From Demequina muriae (GTDB lineage Bacteria; Actinomycetota; Actinomycetes; Actinomycetales; Demequinaceae): 64,000 nt of DNA. The notes under the pieces are model-generated. The model worked only from the letters and a program-made list of their open reading frames with translations. It had not been told where the DNA came from and did not search any database. Position numbers and translations under genes: made by a program. Of this stretch, positions 16,821 to 26,061 are shown one piece after another; position 1 is the first letter of the stretch; each line of letters begins with the position of its first letter. The stretch is from the NCBI RefSeq assembly GCF_030418295.1, contig NZ_JAUHQA010000001.1, positions 372,001-436,000 of the forward strand. Direction: 5' to 3'.

Positions 16821-17390
16821 ATGGCCGAGATTCTGATGCTCCACCACGTGCACGGCCTCACCGAGGGCCTGTGCTCGCTGGCGGACCGTCTGCGCGCGAG
16901 CGGCCACACGGTGCACACTCCCGATGTGTTCGGGGGCAGGACCTTCGCCAGCATCGATGACGGCATCGCGTACGCCGACCGCATCGGGCACGACGCCCTG
17001 CTGGAGGCGGCGCAGCGAGAGGCGCGGCACCACCCTCACGCGGACGTGGTGATGGGATTCTCCATGGGCGCCGGGCCAGCGCAGCACCTGGCGCAGGTGC
17101 GCCGGCGCATGCGCGGATGCGTGCTCGTCGGCGGGGCGAGCAGCGCCGAGATGCACGGCTCCACCTGGCGTCCGCGAGTGGCGCTGCAGATTCACGTCGC
17201 GGACCCCGACGACTGGTGCACCGCGGACGAGGTGGGCGCGTTGGAGCGAGAGGTCCCCACCGCCGAGGTCTACCGTTACCCGCACCAGCGCCACATGTTC
17301 GTGGATCCCTCGACGCGCGACTACGACGCCGATGCCGCCGACACGTTCGAGGAGCGGCTGAACGAGTGGCTCTTGCGCCTCGACGCTTAG
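16821..17390 (+). CDS. dienelactone hydrolase family protein (serine form)
   Basis: The 189-residue alpha/beta-hydrolase starts at ATG 16821. It has the family opening strand (ILMLHHVHGLTEGL), the loop TPDVFGGRTF, a nucleophile elbow VVMGFSMGAG, an acid in HVADPDDWC and the catalytic His in PHQRHMFVD. Classical dienelactone hydrolase uses cysteine in the elbow; this protein has serine, so a general esterase function is more likely than chloroaromatic degradation. It diverges from the membrane hydrolase gene across 80 bp. Confidence 0.85.
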   Translation: MAEILMLHHVHGLTEGLCSLADRLRASGHTVHTPDVFGGRTFASIDDGIAYADRIGHDALLEAAQREARHHPHADVVMGFSMGAGPAQHLAQVRRRMRGCVLVGGASSAEMHGSTWRPRVALQIHVADPDDWCTADEVGALEREVPTAEVYRYPHQRHMFVDPSTRDYDADAADTFEERLNEWLLRLDA

Positions 17391-17489
17391 CCCACCCCGC
17401 CCCGCAATCCCCGCCTTAGCGCGCCAGAGGGCAGTGGGTGACGAATCCGGCGCTCACGCGTCTCCTGGAGGTCGCTGACTGTCGCAGGG

Positions 17490-18002
17490 CTACGCAGGCT
17501 CGGTGACGTCGGCGACCGTCGCCTCCAGCACCTCGACCAGCTGAGCCGGGTGCACCGACGCCGCGACCCCGTGGGCTCCGCCGCCGATCGACACCGGCCC
17601 CTCTCGCGACACGATCAGCGCGTCGGCGATCACCGGCCAGGGCGTGCCTGCGGGCGACGGCGACGACCCGAACGGCGTGATGGTGCCGCGCTCGTAGCCG
17701 GTGACGTCGCGCGCGGTGTCCTTGTCCGGCATCGACAGCCGTGAGACGCCCAGGTGCTCGCGCAGCTTGGGCCAAGAGATCTGGCGGTCGCCCGGCACGA
17801 GCACGAACAGGAAGTCGTCCTCGCCGCGGCGCACCACGAGCGTCTTGAGGATCTGGCGCGGCTCGAGCCCCCGGGCCTCGGCGGCCTCCTCGAGAGAGCG
17901 GACCGGACCGTGCGCGGTGACCTCGAACTCGATGCCCGATGCGGCGAGCGCCCTCGTCGCCGGCGTCTCCGGCGTCTCCGGCGTCTCCGGGGCGGAGGTC
18001 AC
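17490..18002 (-). CDS. ybaK: YbaK/EbsC-family aminoacyl-tRNA deacylase
   Basis: The start was placed at GTG 18002, which overlaps the stop of the upstream gene (GTGA), giving 170 residues; longer open frames run antisense to a real gene. The fold is the YbaK/ProX type: EEAAEARGLEPRQILKTLVVR, a core LVPGDRQISWPKLREHLGV, and the GYERGTITPFG loop that lines the deacylation site. It should hydrolyse mischarged tRNA such as Cys-tRNA(Pro) or Ala-tRNA(Pro). The N-terminus contains PETPETPET, coded by three tandem 9-bp units. Confidence 0.88.
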   Translation of the reverse strand: MTSAPETPETPETPATRALAASGIEFEVTAHGPVRSLEEAAEARGLEPRQILKTLVVRRGEDDFLFVLVPGDRQISWPKLREHLGVSRLSMPDKDTARDVTGYERGTITPFGSSPSPAGTPWPVIADALIVSREGPVSIGGGAHGVAASVHPAQLVEVLEATVADVTEPA

Positions 18003-18460
18003 AGGTACGCGCCGTCCGCGTCGTCGGCGCCGCCAGCGCGCGAGAAGCGATCGCGTGCGATGGCCCGAAGCGCGGCGACCATCCACTCGCAGATCATCTC
18101 GTCGAAGTCGCCCTGCACCCCGCTGAAGGCGACGATCAGCCCTTCGCGGATGATCGCGCCGGGGTACTTGATGTCGCCCTCGCGGTACAGGTGCGGGAAG
18201 TCCTGACGTACGCGTGAGCTGTCGAGCCCGGTGCGGATGGTGACCGCGACCTTGCCCTCGACGTTGCGCAGGTACTCGGGGTTCGGCTCGCCCACGTGTC
18301 CGACGAACAGCGGCGCGGCCGGGTCAGGGTTCGCGGGGTCGAGGACCATGATGGTGCCGCGCAGTCCGTTGATGAGGCCCATCTCCCGCGACTTCTCGAT
18401 CGCCGGCTCGAGGATGGACCACGCCATCGCACAGGACTCTTCGGTGACACCTGGGAACAT
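17999..18460 (-). CDS. hypothetical protein, distantly GlcG/HbpS-like
   Basis: This 153-residue protein has AAGGAG 8 bp before its ATG. Its order of elements, a helix with a Met/Gly segment (AIEKSREMGLINGLRGTIMVLDPANP), a central strand region and a C-terminal SGVQGDFDEMICEWMVAALRAI helix, recalls the GlcG/HbpS heme-binding-like family in which GVSG and DE residues precede the last helix. Similarity is weak and no heme ligand is clear. It is coupled to ybaK by a 4-bp overlap. Confidence 0.55.
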   Translation of the reverse strand: MFPGVTEESCAMAWSILEPAIEKSREMGLINGLRGTIMVLDPANPDPAAPLFVGHVGEPNPEYLRNVEGKVAVTIRTGLDSSRVRQDFPHLYREGDIKYPGAIIREGLIVAFSGVQGDFDEMICEWMVAALRAIARDRFSRAGGADDADGAYL

Positions 18461-18631
18461 GCGGACTCCTTGGGATTGCGGGCGGCCGATGCACCGGCCG
18501 CCTGTCGCTTGCCACGCTAGCCGATGCGCGGGCAGGAGAGAGGAACGGTGCCGTGGTCACGGCCGGCCCCCGGACGCGGCACAATATGTTGAGGGCAACA
18601 ACCTTCACCCCCCGACGATGGAGAACGGCCG

Positions 18632-19972
18632 ATGCGCGACGACGCGACCCCCGACCGCTCACCCGAGCACCCGCACGGCTATGCCGTGCCGACGCCAGGG
18701 ACGAGCGCATCGGCCCTCGTGCCGGCCGACCCCACGCCGGAGAGCGCGGCGCCGGGCGCCGCCCCCTCCGCCCGGCCATGGACCCCTCCCGCGTCGTCGC
18801 GCAGGTCGATGGCGGCACTGATCGCCCTCGCGGCCTCGGCGTTCATGATCGTCACCAACGAGATCGCGCCGATGGGGCTCATCCGGCTGATGGCGGCGGA
18901 CCTAGGCCGCACCGAGTCGGAGATCGGCCTGGTGACGACAGTGTTCGCCGTGGTTGCGATGGTGACGACCGTGCCGCTCGCGCTCCTCACCACTCGCCTG
19001 CCGCGGCGGCCGCTCATCGTCGCGACCATGACGTTCTGGTCCGCAGGCGCGCTCGTCATGGCGACCGCGGATTCCTTCACTCAGGTGCTGGGCGGGCGCG
19101 TCATCACCGCCATGGGTCACGCGCTGTTCTGGGCGGTGGTGACCCCGGCCGCGGCGGGCATGTTCGCGCCCCAGATGCGCGGGCGCTCCGTGACGCGGCT
19201 GATGCTCGGGGCATCGGGCGCGGGCGTGATCGGCCTGCCGATGTCGACGTGGCTCGCGCAGCAGACGGACTGGCGGGTGCCGTTCTGGATCATCGGCATC
19301 GGCGGCCTGGTGCTCGCGGTCACCATCGCAGTGCTGATGCCGAGCTTCCGCACGGAGCAGGGCTCTGCCGCTCGCGGGGACGTGCCGTCGTTGCGGCGAT
19401 TCATCAGGGTGCTGCTGGTGGTACTGCTCACCACGTCCTCGATGGCCACCACCTGGACCTACATCACGCCGTTCTTCGTCGAGGTCTCGGGCTTCGCAGA
19501 GTCCACCGTGCCGGTGCTGCTCGCGCTCGGTGGCGCGACGGGCGTGGTCTCCATGTGGCTCACCGGCCGGTTCCTGGATCGCTGGCCCGTCAGGGCCGTC
19601 GCGCTGGGCGAGGCGGGCCTCGTGATCATGTGGCTGGGGCTCGCCTCGCTCGGGCAGCACAAGCCCGTCGCGATCCTGATGGTGCTGCTGCAGGGGCTCG
19701 CCTGGTCGCTGCTCGTGGCCGCGATGCTCAACTGGGCACTGCGCCACACGCCGTGGTCGAGCGACATCGGCGTGGGCGCTCAGGCGAGCACGTTCAATGC
19801 GGGCAACGCCGTCGGGTCCGTGCTGGGCGCCGCCATGCTGGCGTGGTGGGGCGCGCAGTGGCTGCCGCTCGCATCGGCCGTGATGTCCGCCGCCGCGCTG
19901 GCACTCGTCGTGGCGGTGGCTCCCGACGCGACGCGCGCGCTCGCACGTCGCGGCGTGCGTCAGCGGCGGTGA
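18632..19972 (+). CDS. MFS transporter (DHA1/AraJ-like)
   Basis: This 446-residue transporter has twelve predicted helices after a 60-residue Pro/Ala-rich cytosolic N-terminus. MGHALFWAVVTPAAAGMF and LNWALRHTPWSSDIGVGAQ match the product at 1402-3117, but without the long basic tail, so the two are diverged paralogues. It probably exports a sugar derivative, amino acid or drug. The ATG lies inside a copy of the GGCCGATGCG 10-mer (18627-18636). It converges with the next gene. Confidence 0.87.
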   Translation: MRDDATPDRSPEHPHGYAVPTPGTSASALVPADPTPESAAPGAAPSARPWTPPASSRRSMAALIALAASAFMIVTNEIAPMGLIRLMAADLGRTESEIGLVTTVFAVVAMVTTVPLALLTTRLPRRPLIVATMTFWSAGALVMATADSFTQVLGGRVITAMGHALFWAVVTPAAAGMFAPQMRGRSVTRLMLGASGAGVIGLPMSTWLAQQTDWRVPFWIIGIGGLVLAVTIAVLMPSFRTEQGSAARGDVPSLRRFIRVLLVVLLTTSSMATTWTYITPFFVEVSGFAESTVPVLLALGGATGVVSMWLTGRFLDRWPVRAVALGEAGLVIMWLGLASLGQHKPVAILMVLLQGLAWSLLVAAMLNWALRHTPWSSDIGVGAQASTFNAGNAVGSVLGAAMLAWWGAQWLPLASAVMSAAALALVVAVAPDATRALARRGVRQRR

Positions 19973-19996
19973 TTCACGGGGCCGCCACCAGACCGG

Positions 19997-20407
19997 TCAG
20001 TCAGAGATGACGAACGACGGTGTGGTGACGGTGCCGAACAGCGATCCGTCGCCCACCGGCAGCTGAGGCGCCAGGGGGTCGATCGCGAGGTACGGGGCCA
20101 CCGTGGTGGTGTACCACCCGAGGAAGGCGTCCGTCGCGGCGCCGATCCACCCCTGCGTCACAGTCAAGTAGGCGATGAGCACGAGGCCTGCCACCGCGAG
20201 AGTCCGGAGTGCCACATATCCCAAGCGAAGCCCAATGCGCGTACGGCGCTCGACCAGCAGTCGGTGCTCGGCCGCGGTGCGCGGGTCCCGGGTCGGGCTG
20301 GCGACCCCGGGGCGGGGAGTCGTGACCGTGGGAGCGGTGACGCGGACCGGATGGCGGCCTTCTGTCACCGGCTCCAAGGTCATGACAGATGGGTGTGTGA
20401 CTGTCAC
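19997..20407 (-). CDS. hypothetical single-pass membrane protein
   Basis: The product has 136 residues: a Thr/Pro/Val-rich N-terminus (about 55 residues), a basic stretch (RRTRIGLRLGYVALR) and one hydrophobic helix near residues 68-88 (TLAVAGLVLIAYLTVTQGW), followed by about 45 residues outside. No family was recognised. Codon position bias supports coding. The 193-bp gap to the LacI gene (20408-20600) shows no further gene. Confidence 0.6.
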   Translation of the reverse strand: MTVTHPSVMTLEPVTEGRHPVRVTAPTVTTPRPGVASPTRDPRTAAEHRLLVERRTRIGLRLGYVALRTLAVAGLVLIAYLTVTQGWIGAATDAFLGWYTTTVAPYLAIDPLAPQLPVGDGSLFGTVTTPSFVISD

Positions 20408-20600
20408 GGTTTCCTCAAGAGTCGGTGTGGATTCGTGCCATCAAGGCCAACTCTTCCACCTCTGAGGCTATTCCGCCTGCCCGGTGCACCCGCCGATATG
20501 CAACTGTGACGAATCCCCCGCTACACGCCCTTCATCGGGGGCGGTGTGTGCGTTTCTGCGCGGGTTCGTGCGCCGCAATGGACTGGGCGAGACGCCTGCG

Positions 20601-21608
20601 TCAGGGGGCGGACGCGCCCGTCGTCGAGCCGCGCACCGCGAGCCGCGTGGGAAGCGTCACCACGCGGTGGGTGCCCGTGGGCGTCTGGAGCTCGTCGAGC
20701 AGATTCCGCGCGAGCGTGGATCCGATCTCCTCGAATGGCAGCTCGATGGTCGACAGGTCGAGCACGTCCGACATCGGGTGACCGTCGTAGCCGATGAGGT
20801 CGATGTCGCGGCCGGGCACCAGGCCGTGCTCGCGCATGGTGCGCATGGCGCCGTACGCCATCTCATCCGAGAACGCGAAGACGGCCGTGGGCGGGTCCTC
20901 TCCCGCCAGCAGCTGCTCCATCGCGATGGCGCCGCCGCTGGTCGTGTAGTCACCTGCGACGATGAGGTTCTGGTCCAGGGAGATGCGCGCGCGTTCCGCA
21001 GCGTCACGGACTCCCACGTGCATCTCGTGCTCGAGCACTCCCGCGTCCACCGCCTCGCGCCCGTAGATGATGCCCAGGCGGCGATGCCCGAGGTCGACCA
21101 GGTGATCGATGGCGCGTGAGGCCCCGGCGCGGTCGTCCACCCGCACGCTCGACGTGTCCGCGCCACGCGAGCCGAACATCGACACGGGCATCCCCAGTCG
21201 CAGGATCTGCTCGAGGTCGCGGCTGTCCGCGGAGATCGACAGGACGATGAAGCCGTCGACGCGTCGCGCCAGTCGCTTGTGGGGAGGCACGGGGTGCGGC
21301 TCGCTCGGATCGCCGGTGCAGTGCAGCAGCAGGTCCAAGTCAGAACCGCGCATCTCGCTCTCGATGCCGGCGAGCATGCGCTGGAACCCCAGCCGGTCCA
21401 CGAACGGCGTAATGAGGCCCACGCTTCCGGCCTTGCCGGTGGTGAGGGCCGCCGCCGCAGGCGAGCCCACGTAGTCGAGCCGCTGCGCGACGTCGAGGAC
21501 GTGCGCTCGCACGGCAGGATCGACTGACTCGAATCCTCGGAGCGCCCGCGAGACGGTCGCGGTCGAGACGCCTGCGACCCGGGCGACATCCTTCACTGTG
21601 ACGCCCAC
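20601..21608 (-). CDS. LacI-family transcriptional regulator of the adjacent sugar operon
   Basis: I chose GTG 21608 (VGVTVKDVARVAGVSTATVSR), which has GGAAGGGG upstream; the longer frame adds 15 unlikely residues. The protein is 335 residues: an N-terminal LacI helix-turn-helix with the hinge helix (PAAAALTTGKAG), then a periplasmic-binding-protein-like effector domain (VFAFSDEMAYGAMRTMREHGLVPGRDIDLIGYDG). It diverges from the ABC operon and a LacI-type palindrome lies before each, so it probably represses both itself and the transporter until the imported sugar binds. Confidence 0.93.
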   Translation of the reverse strand: MGVTVKDVARVAGVSTATVSRALRGFESVDPAVRAHVLDVAQRLDYVGSPAAAALTTGKAGSVGLITPFVDRLGFQRMLAGIESEMRGSDLDLLLHCTGDPSEPHPVPPHKRLARRVDGFIVLSISADSRDLEQILRLGMPVSMFGSRGADTSSVRVDDRAGASRAIDHLVDLGHRRLGIIYGREAVDAGVLEHEMHVGVRDAAERARISLDQNLIVAGDYTTSGGAIAMEQLLAGEDPPTAVFAFSDEMAYGAMRTMREHGLVPGRDIDLIGYDGHPMSDVLDLSTIELPFEEIGSTLARNLLDELQTPTGTHRVVTLPTRLAVRGSTTGASAP

Positions 21609-21663
21609 GGAACCCCTTCCACGAATTCGTTCCCACAAGATAGCACGGGGCATCCGGCCCCGA

Positions 21664-21675
21664 GTAACCGTTTAC
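21664..21675. promoter_or_regulatory. LacI-type operator before the regulator gene
   Basis: GTAACCGTTTAC lies 56 bp upstream of the LacI-family gene and differs at one position from the perfect palindrome 90 bp away. It probably serves autoregulation. Confidence 0.6.
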
Positions 21676-21750
21676 CAGTGAGCACCGCCATAGCTCCGCT
21701 GTCGCCCGGATCCAGCCTTGTGCTGACGCGGGTCACGATTGGATTACGGA

Positions 21751-21770
21751 AAGTAACCGGTTACTTGACA
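21751..21770 (+). promoter_or_regulatory. perfect LacI operator abutting a -35 box
   Basis: AAGTAACCGGTTACTT (21751-21766) is a 16-bp perfect palindrome with a central CpG-type core typical of LacI operators. TTGACA (21765-21770) overlaps its last two bases and fits a -35 box for the transporter operon; the -10 region is weak (TGCATC at 21787). A bound repressor would block polymerase. Confidence 0.75.
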
Positions 21771-21872
21771 GGGCCGCATCGGCCTGTGCATCCTGATCGC
21801 GCCGCACCACCGATGCGGTGGCTGGCCCCCGCCAGTCAGCACTGACAGCAGTTCACTCAAAGGAGAGAAAAC

Positions 21873-23156
21873 GTGCGCAGAACTCAGCGAATCGCGATGG
21901 TCGCGGCAGGCACTGCCGCCGTCCTCGCGCTGGCCTCGTGCAGCTCAGACGCCTCAGGAGACGCCGACCCGTCGGATGGCTCCCCCGCAGCGGAGGACGC
22001 CGAAGGCGTCGGTCCGATCACCTTCGCGTCGGGCAAGGACCTGACCGGCGCCATGCCCCAGCTCATCGAGATGTGGAACGAGATGCACCCCGAGCAGGAG
22101 GTCACCTTCCTCGAGCTCTCGGCATCTCCCGACGACCAGCGCACCTCGTTCGTCCAGGACTTCCAGGCCCAGAGCGGCAACTACGACGTGGTCTGGGGCG
22201 ACGTGGTGTGGACCTCGGAGTTCGCGGCACGCGGGTGGCTCGAGCCGCTCGATGCCGAGGCCGTGGCCGGCGACGACATCCTGCCGGCGGCGATCGAGTC
22301 CGCGACGTACGACGGTCAGGTCTGGGCCGCGCCGTTCATGACGAACGCCGCGCTGCTGTTCTACCGCTCCGACCTGATCGACACGCCTCCGACCACCTGG
22401 GCCGAGCTCAGGGAGGACTGCGCGATCGCGGAGGAGAACGACATGCAGTGCTACGCGGGACAGTTCGCACAGTACGAGGGCCTCACGGTCAACGCCGCTG
22501 AAGCGATCACCTCCGCTGGCGGCTCGTTCCTGAGCGAGGACGGCACCTCCGTCGCCGTGGACTCGCCGGAGGCTCGCGAGGGCCTCCAGAACCTCGTGGA
22601 CATGTTCGACGAAGGCCAGATCGACCCGGCCGCGATCACGTTCCAGGAGCAGGAGAGCGCGAACGCGTTCCTCGACGGCAGCACGCTGTTCCTGCGCAAC
22701 TGGCCCTACGTCTACACCGCAGCCAGCGAAGAGGGCTCGGAGATTGCCGGCAAGTTCGACATGACGGTGCTTCCTGGCATCGATGGCCCCGGAAGCTCGT
22801 CGCTGGGCGGCATCAACCTGGGCGTCTCCGCATTCTCGGAGAACAAGCAGACGGCCAAGGACTGGGTCGAGTGGATGCAGTCGGACGAGGCGCAGCGCGT
22901 GCTGGTGAGCGTGATGAACCAGGCCTCCGTCCGCACGGACCTGTACACGGACCCCGAGATGGTCGAGGTCTCGCCGTACCTGCCCAACCTCCAGGAGTCG
23001 CTCATGAACGCCGTGCCGCGACCCCGCACCCCCAACTACAACGCAGTGAGCCTCGCGATCCAGCAGAACGCGTACGCCGCCCTCCAGGGTGACGTGAGCG
23101 TCGACGAGGCCATCACGAACATGGCGGCTGATCTCGAGCTCGCCATCGCCGAGTAG
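21873..23156 (+). CDS. sugar ABC transporter substrate-binding lipoprotein
   Basis: GTG 21873 follows AAAGGAGAG. The 427-residue protein has a lipoprotein signal (VLALASCSSD, Cys near residue 26) and the fold of a family 1 extracellular solute-binding protein: FASGKDLTGAMPQLIEMWNEMHPE, a hinge with VVWGDVVWTSEFAARGWLEPL, and a GSSSLGGINLGVSAFSENK lobe. This resembles the trehalose/maltose binders of the LpqY/ThuE type. It is the first gene of a five-gene operon under the LacI repressor. Confidence 0.92.
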   Translation: MRRTQRIAMVAAGTAAVLALASCSSDASGDADPSDGSPAAEDAEGVGPITFASGKDLTGAMPQLIEMWNEMHPEQEVTFLELSASPDDQRTSFVQDFQAQSGNYDVVWGDVVWTSEFAARGWLEPLDAEAVAGDDILPAAIESATYDGQVWAAPFMTNAALLFYRSDLIDTPPTTWAELREDCAIAEENDMQCYAGQFAQYEGLTVNAAEAITSAGGSFLSEDGTSVAVDSPEAREGLQNLVDMFDEGQIDPAAITFQEQESANAFLDGSTLFLRNWPYVYTAASEEGSEIAGKFDMTVLPGIDGPGSSSLGGINLGVSAFSENKQTAKDWVEWMQSDEAQRVLVSVMNQASVRTDLYTDPEMVEVSPYLPNLQESLMNAVPRPRTPNYNAVSLAIQQNAYAALQGDVSVDEAITNMAADLELAIAE

Positions 23157-23177
23157 TCGACAGCCAGAAGGCGAGTC

Positions 23178-24134
23178 ATGTCACTCATCACGTCGTTGAC
23201 CAAGCGCCAGCCCACGACGACGAGCTCCGGTCCCGTTCGCGACATCCGCGAAAAGGACGGCCGGCTCGCCTTCTGGCTCGTCGTTCCCTCCCTCATCGTC
23301 CTCACGATCGTCATCGCGTTCCCCGTGGTGTGGTCCTTCGTGAGATCGCTGTACGGCGACGGCATCGGCGCCACGCCGTTCGTCGGAGGGGACAACTACG
23401 CCAATGCCCTGTGGGGCAACGGCTCCGCGGAGTTCTGGGACGCGGCCCGCTTCACCTACTTCTTCACCGCAGTGTCCGTCGTCCTCGAGGTACTGATCGG
23501 CGTGGGCATGGCGCTCGTCGCCAACCGGGCCTTCCGGGGACGCGGGCTACTGCGGGCGAGCGTGCTCGTGCCGTGGGCGATCCCCACGGCCGTGGCCGCC
23601 GTGCTGTGGAAGTGGGCCTTCGACCCCAATGGCATCGTCAACGCGGTGACCGGGTGGGACCTCATCTGGACCGGCGCCGAGGGGCCGTCCACGGTCGCGA
23701 TCATCGTCGCGGACGTGTGGAAGACCGCGCCGTTCGTGGCGCTGCTGGTGCTCGCCGGGCTCCAGATCATCCCGGAGGACGTCTACGAGGCCGCTCGCCT
23801 CGACGGCGCCACCGCGTGGCAGCAGTTCGTGCGCATCACCCTCCCGCTGGTGCGCCCCGCGCTGCTGGTCGCGATCCTGTTCCGCCTGCTCGATGCGCTC
23901 CGCATGTACGACCTGCCGGCGATCATGACGGGCGGCGCGAACGGCACCACCACGCTGTCCGTGCTCGTCGTCCAATCGAGCCTCAGCCAGCTGAAACCCG
24001 GCTACGGCGGCGCGCTGGCGACGCTGACCTTCCTGCTCATCTTCATCACCGCCTTCCTGTTCGTGCGCATGCTCAACGTCAACGCGGTGGAGCAGGCCGG
24101 CGTGCGGACTCCCCGAAAGAAGGACTCGGAATGA
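23178..24134 (+). CDS. sugar ABC transporter permease (MalF type)
   Basis: The 318-residue permease has six predicted helices (residues 35-300) and the ATPase-contact EAA loop EAARLDGATAWQQFVRITLPLVRPA. The N-terminal 30 residues are cytosolic. It begins 21 bp after the binding protein gene and overlaps the next permease gene (ATGA), so both membrane subunits are made together. Confidence 0.93.
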   Translation: MSLITSLTKRQPTTTSSGPVRDIREKDGRLAFWLVVPSLIVLTIVIAFPVVWSFVRSLYGDGIGATPFVGGDNYANALWGNGSAEFWDAARFTYFFTAVSVVLEVLIGVGMALVANRAFRGRGLLRASVLVPWAIPTAVAAVLWKWAFDPNGIVNAVTGWDLIWTGAEGPSTVAIIVADVWKTAPFVALLVLAGLQIIPEDVYEAARLDGATAWQQFVRITLPLVRPALLVAILFRLLDALRMYDLPAIMTGGANGTTTLSVLVVQSSLSQLKPGYGGALATLTFLLIFITAFLFVRMLNVNAVEQAGVRTPRKKDSE

Positions 24135-25024
24135 CCACCCGCACCCCCGACACCGCCGTCAAGGGCGCAGGCCGTCGCGGCAAGAAGTCCGTGCACCGCG
24201 GCTCGCACCTGTCCATGCTCGGCCAGAACGCCGCTCTCGCCGCGATCATCGTGTTCTGCCTCGCGCCGTTCTACTGGATGGTCGTCTCGAGCCTCAAGTC
24301 CCCCGACGAGATCTTCGACAACTCGCTGGTCCCGGCCGAGCCCACGCTGCTCAACTACGAGGCGGTGTTCGGCGCGGAGAACACGTTCGTCTACGCCCTG
24401 CGCAACAGCTTCGTCATCGCGGGGTCGGTGACGATCATCGCGCTGCTGTTCGGCGTGCTCGCGGCCTACGCGATCGCCCGCCTACAGTTCCGGTTCAAGA
24501 CCACGGTCCTCGCGCTGTTCCTCGCGACGTCGATGTTCCCCGGCGCGGCGATCCTCACTCCCCTGTTCCAGCTCTTTGCCAGACTGGGGTGGATCGACAC
24601 GTACCAGGCGATGATCATCCCTGACATCAGCTTCTCGCTGCCGCTCGGGGTGTGGATCCTCACCAGCTTCTTCCGTGCGATGCCGTGGGAGCTCGAGGCC
24701 GCGGCACGCGTCGATGGGTGCAGTCGCGGTCAGGCCTTCCGCAAGATCATCCTGCCGCTGGCGGTGCCCGGGGTGTTCACCACGGCGATCCTGGTGTTCA
24801 TCTCCGCGTGGAACGAGTTCATGATCGCGAATTCCATGTCTCAGACCCCGGACGCCCAGCCCGTGACGGTGGCGATCGCCCAGTTCACGGGGGTATCGCA
24901 GTACGACAAGCCGTATGGGACGCAGATGGCGGCAGGCGTGATCGTCACGATCCCGCTCATCATCCTCGTCCTCATCTTCCAACGCCGCATCATCAGCGGC
25001 CTGACCGCAGGAGGACTCAAATGA
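24131..25024 (+). CDS. sugar ABC transporter permease (MalG type)
   Basis: The start is ATG 24131, overlapping the previous stop. The 297-residue protein has six helices and the EAA loop EAAARVDGCSRGQAFRKIILPLAVPG. Its basic N-terminus (GRRGKKSVHRG) is cytosolic. No ATPase gene follows; as in many actinobacteria, a shared MsmK/MalK-like ATPase elsewhere probably powers the importer. Its stop overlaps the epimerase ATG. Confidence 0.93.
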   Translation: MTTRTPDTAVKGAGRRGKKSVHRGSHLSMLGQNAALAAIIVFCLAPFYWMVVSSLKSPDEIFDNSLVPAEPTLLNYEAVFGAENTFVYALRNSFVIAGSVTIIALLFGVLAAYAIARLQFRFKTTVLALFLATSMFPGAAILTPLFQLFARLGWIDTYQAMIIPDISFSLPLGVWILTSFFRAMPWELEAAARVDGCSRGQAFRKIILPLAVPGVFTTAILVFISAWNEFMIANSMSQTPDAQPVTVAIAQFTGVSQYDKPYGTQMAAGVIVTIPLIILVLIFQRRIISGLTAGGLK

Positions 25025-26061
25025 CCCCTCAGCGCATCCTGTTCATCGGCGGCACCGGCATCATCAGCGCGAGCTGCGTCCGCGAGGCCGTCGCCCAGGG
25101 CCACGAGGTCCACTGCCTCAACCGCGGCGCATCGACGCTCCGCCCCCTCCACCCCGAGGTCACCCTGCACACGGCCGATGCGCGCGATCGGGAGGCAGTC
25201 GCCGGCATCGTCCGCGCAGGCGAGTTCGACGCGGTAGTCCAGTTCGTGGGATTCGTGCCCGAGCACGTCGAGGCGGACATCGAGGCGATGGCCGGGCACG
25301 TGGGCCAGTACGTATTCATCAGCTCCGCGTCGGCGTACCAGACGCCGGTCACGCGGCTCCCAGTCACGGAGTCCACTCCCCTGCGCAATCCGCACTGGCA
25401 GTACTCCCGCGACAAGATCGCGTGCGAGGAGACCCTGCTCCGGGCGTACCGCGACCACGGCTTCCCGGTGACGATCGTGCGCCCGTCGCACACCTACGAC
25501 GAGACGATGCTGCCGTTCGACGGCGGGTGGACCGTCGTGGATCGCATGAGGGCCGGCAAGGAGGTCGTGGTGCCCGGCGACGGCACGTCGCTGTGGACCA
25601 TCACCCACCACTCGGACTTCGCGCGCGGCTTCGTCGGCCTACTGGGCCGGGTCGACACCGTGGGCGAGGCGTTCCACATCACCTCGGACCAGGCGCCCAC
25701 CTGGAACGAGATCTACGAGGCGATCGCCGCCGCCGCGGGCGTCACGCCCCGCCTGGTGCACGTGCCGTCGACGTACATCGCCGCCGTCGACGCGGAGTGG
25801 GGCGCCGCGCTGCTGGGCGACAAGTCGCACTCCATGGTGTTCGACAACTCCAAGATCCGATCGATCGTGCCGGGCTTCCGCGCCACCGTGCCGTTCCGCG
25901 ACGGCGCTCGCGAGATGGTCGCATGGCACGACGCGCACCCGGAGCACCAGCGCGTCGACCCCCGCTGGGACGGCCTCATGGACCGTCTCGCAGACACCTT
26001 CCGTCCCCCCGCGGCCGCCGCGTCGCCCACCGCACCCCACCACGAGGAGAACCTCACGTGA
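25021..26061 (+). CDS. NAD-dependent epimerase/dehydratase
   Basis: This 346-residue extended SDR begins with a Rossmann motif (ILFIGGTGIISASCVREAV, GGTGxI form). The usual YxxxK is present as YSRDK in NPHWQYSRDKIACEETLLRAY, with an upstream serine pair (FISSASAYQ). The GGTGI opening and THHSDFARGF segment are typical of the sugar-nucleotide epimerase-like proteins found in sugar catabolic operons. It overlaps both neighbours by 4 bp, so it probably oxidises or epimerises the imported sugar or its keto form. Confidence 0.88.
   Translation: MTPQRILFIGGTGIISASCVREAVAQGHEVHCLNRGASTLRPLHPEVTLHTADARDREAVAGIVRAGEFDAVVQFVGFVPEHVEADIEAMAGHVGQYVFISSASAYQTPVTRLPVTESTPLRNPHWQYSRDKIACEETLLRAYRDHGFPVTIVRPSHTYDETMLPFDGGWTVVDRMRAGKEVVVPGDGTSLWTITHHSDFARGFVGLLGRVDTVGEAFHITSDQAPTWNEIYEAIAAAAGVTPRLVHVPSTYIAAVDAEWGAALLGDKSHSMVFDNSKIRSIVPGFRATVPFRDGAREMVAWHDAHPEHQRVDPRWDGLMDRLADTFRPPAAAASPTAPHHEENLT

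Noticed and set aside
15340..16836. A 498-codon plus-strand frame opposite the membrane hydrolase
   Set aside because: The minus-strand frame has coherent transmembrane segments and hydrolase motifs; the plus frame is Arg/Gly/His-rich shadow sequence.
21787..21792. A clear -10 box for the ABC operon
   Set aside because: The best hexamer at proper spacing (TGCATC) matches TATAAT poorly, so only the -35 and operator are reported.
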